Below are positions 63,924-64,000 of a stretch of 64,000 nt of DNA, piece after piece. Both the position numbers and the translations under genes were made by a program. Below the pieces are notes generated by a model. That model searched no databases, was not told the origin of the DNA, and worked only from the letters and a program-made list of their open reading frames with translations. Origin of the DNA: Ectobacillus antri. GTDB lineage: Bacteria > Bacillota > Bacilli > Bacillales > Bacillaceae_G. The stretch covers positions 124,001 to 188,000 of the forward strand of contig NZ_RIAV01000003.1 of NCBI RefSeq assembly GCF_003852715.1, written 5' to 3'. Every line of letters starts with the position of its first letter. Position 1 is the stretch's first letter.

Positions 63924-64000
63924 GGAGGCCGGGACATAACTGAATCATATAACGCTAAAGCCGAAAGAATACATAACACTAAAAAAGAAAAAATCCGAAC
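63924..64000 (+). other. Right edge of the window, no complete gene
   Basis: After the last stop there is a GAGGAGG sequence without a start codon behind it at normal spacing, then AT-rich sequence with no ORF. It may be the start of an intergenic repeat or a leader that continues outside. Confidence 0.4.

Noticed and set aside
1-64000. CRISPR arrays, tRNA and rRNA genes, prophage modules
   Set aside because: No regularly spaced short repeats, no cloverleaf or ribosomal RNA sequence, and no cluster of phage structural genes was seen on reading both strands.

Overview
The window is a low-GC Firmicutes chromosome segment from the genus Bacillus. Gene content and order match the nusA-to-spoVK region of Bacillus subtilis closely, and several choices (a BMP-type nucleoside ABC transporter behind a GntR gene, korAB, an extra gerA-type operon, Bacillaceae intergenic repeats) look more like the B. 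cereus side of the genus. Species cannot be named from sequence alone. Endospore genes are plentiful (dpaAB, spoIIIE, spoVS, cotE, spoVK, a ger operon). I found no rRNA or tRNA gene, no CRISPR array and no complete insertion sequence. Almost every gene lies on the + strand; the exceptions are a 76-residue orphan and a recombinase-like gene.

Layout. 1-9880: translation and RNA block (nusA 3' end, ylxR, ylxQ, infB, ylxP, rbfA, truB, ribF, rpsO, pnp), then a polysaccharide-deacetylase-like gene. 10014-16650: an M16 peptidase, a PRC-barrel protein, dipicolinate synthase dpaA-dpaB, and asd-dapG-dapA, which together make aspartate semialdehyde, dihydrodipicolinate and the spore solute dipicolinic acid. 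16854-22209: RNase J2, TepA, YlzJ and the DNA translocase SpoIIIE. 22236-28095: a guanine-type purine riboswitch followed by a GntR regulator and a four-gene nucleoside ABC importer. 28217-35568: ymfF-ymfH-ymfI-ymfJ-ymfK-rodZ-pgsA-cinA. 36053-41436: LexA-boxed recA, RNase Y, ymdB, spoVS and an M19 dipeptidase. 41536-47080: 2-oxoacid:ferredoxin oxidoreductase korAB and the threonine degradation pair kbl-tdh, with a fragment of a pyruvate formate-lyase-like gene between them. 47332-55120: miaB-ricA, a repeat island, cotE, mutS-mutL. 55444-59093: a gerA-type germination receptor operon. 60008-63923: miaA, hfq, a degenerate tyrosine recombinase on the minus strand, spoVK and a poly-gamma-glutamate hydrolase family gene.

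The coding regions are mostly canonical. The less explained material lies between genes: (a) a roughly 185-bp element with TATATAAGT/ACTTATATA ends, present intact at 4740-4924 and, inverted, at 59611-59796, with a diverged third copy next to the first; (b) a 40-codon membrane-like ORF at 18646-18769 broken by one base in a T run; (c) a two-part repeat island at 49294-49645; (d) an unassigned attenuator-like leader before asd; (e) a conserved-looking recombinase that has lost most catalytic residues.

All family assignments come from reading motifs and remembered homologues; no database search was run.
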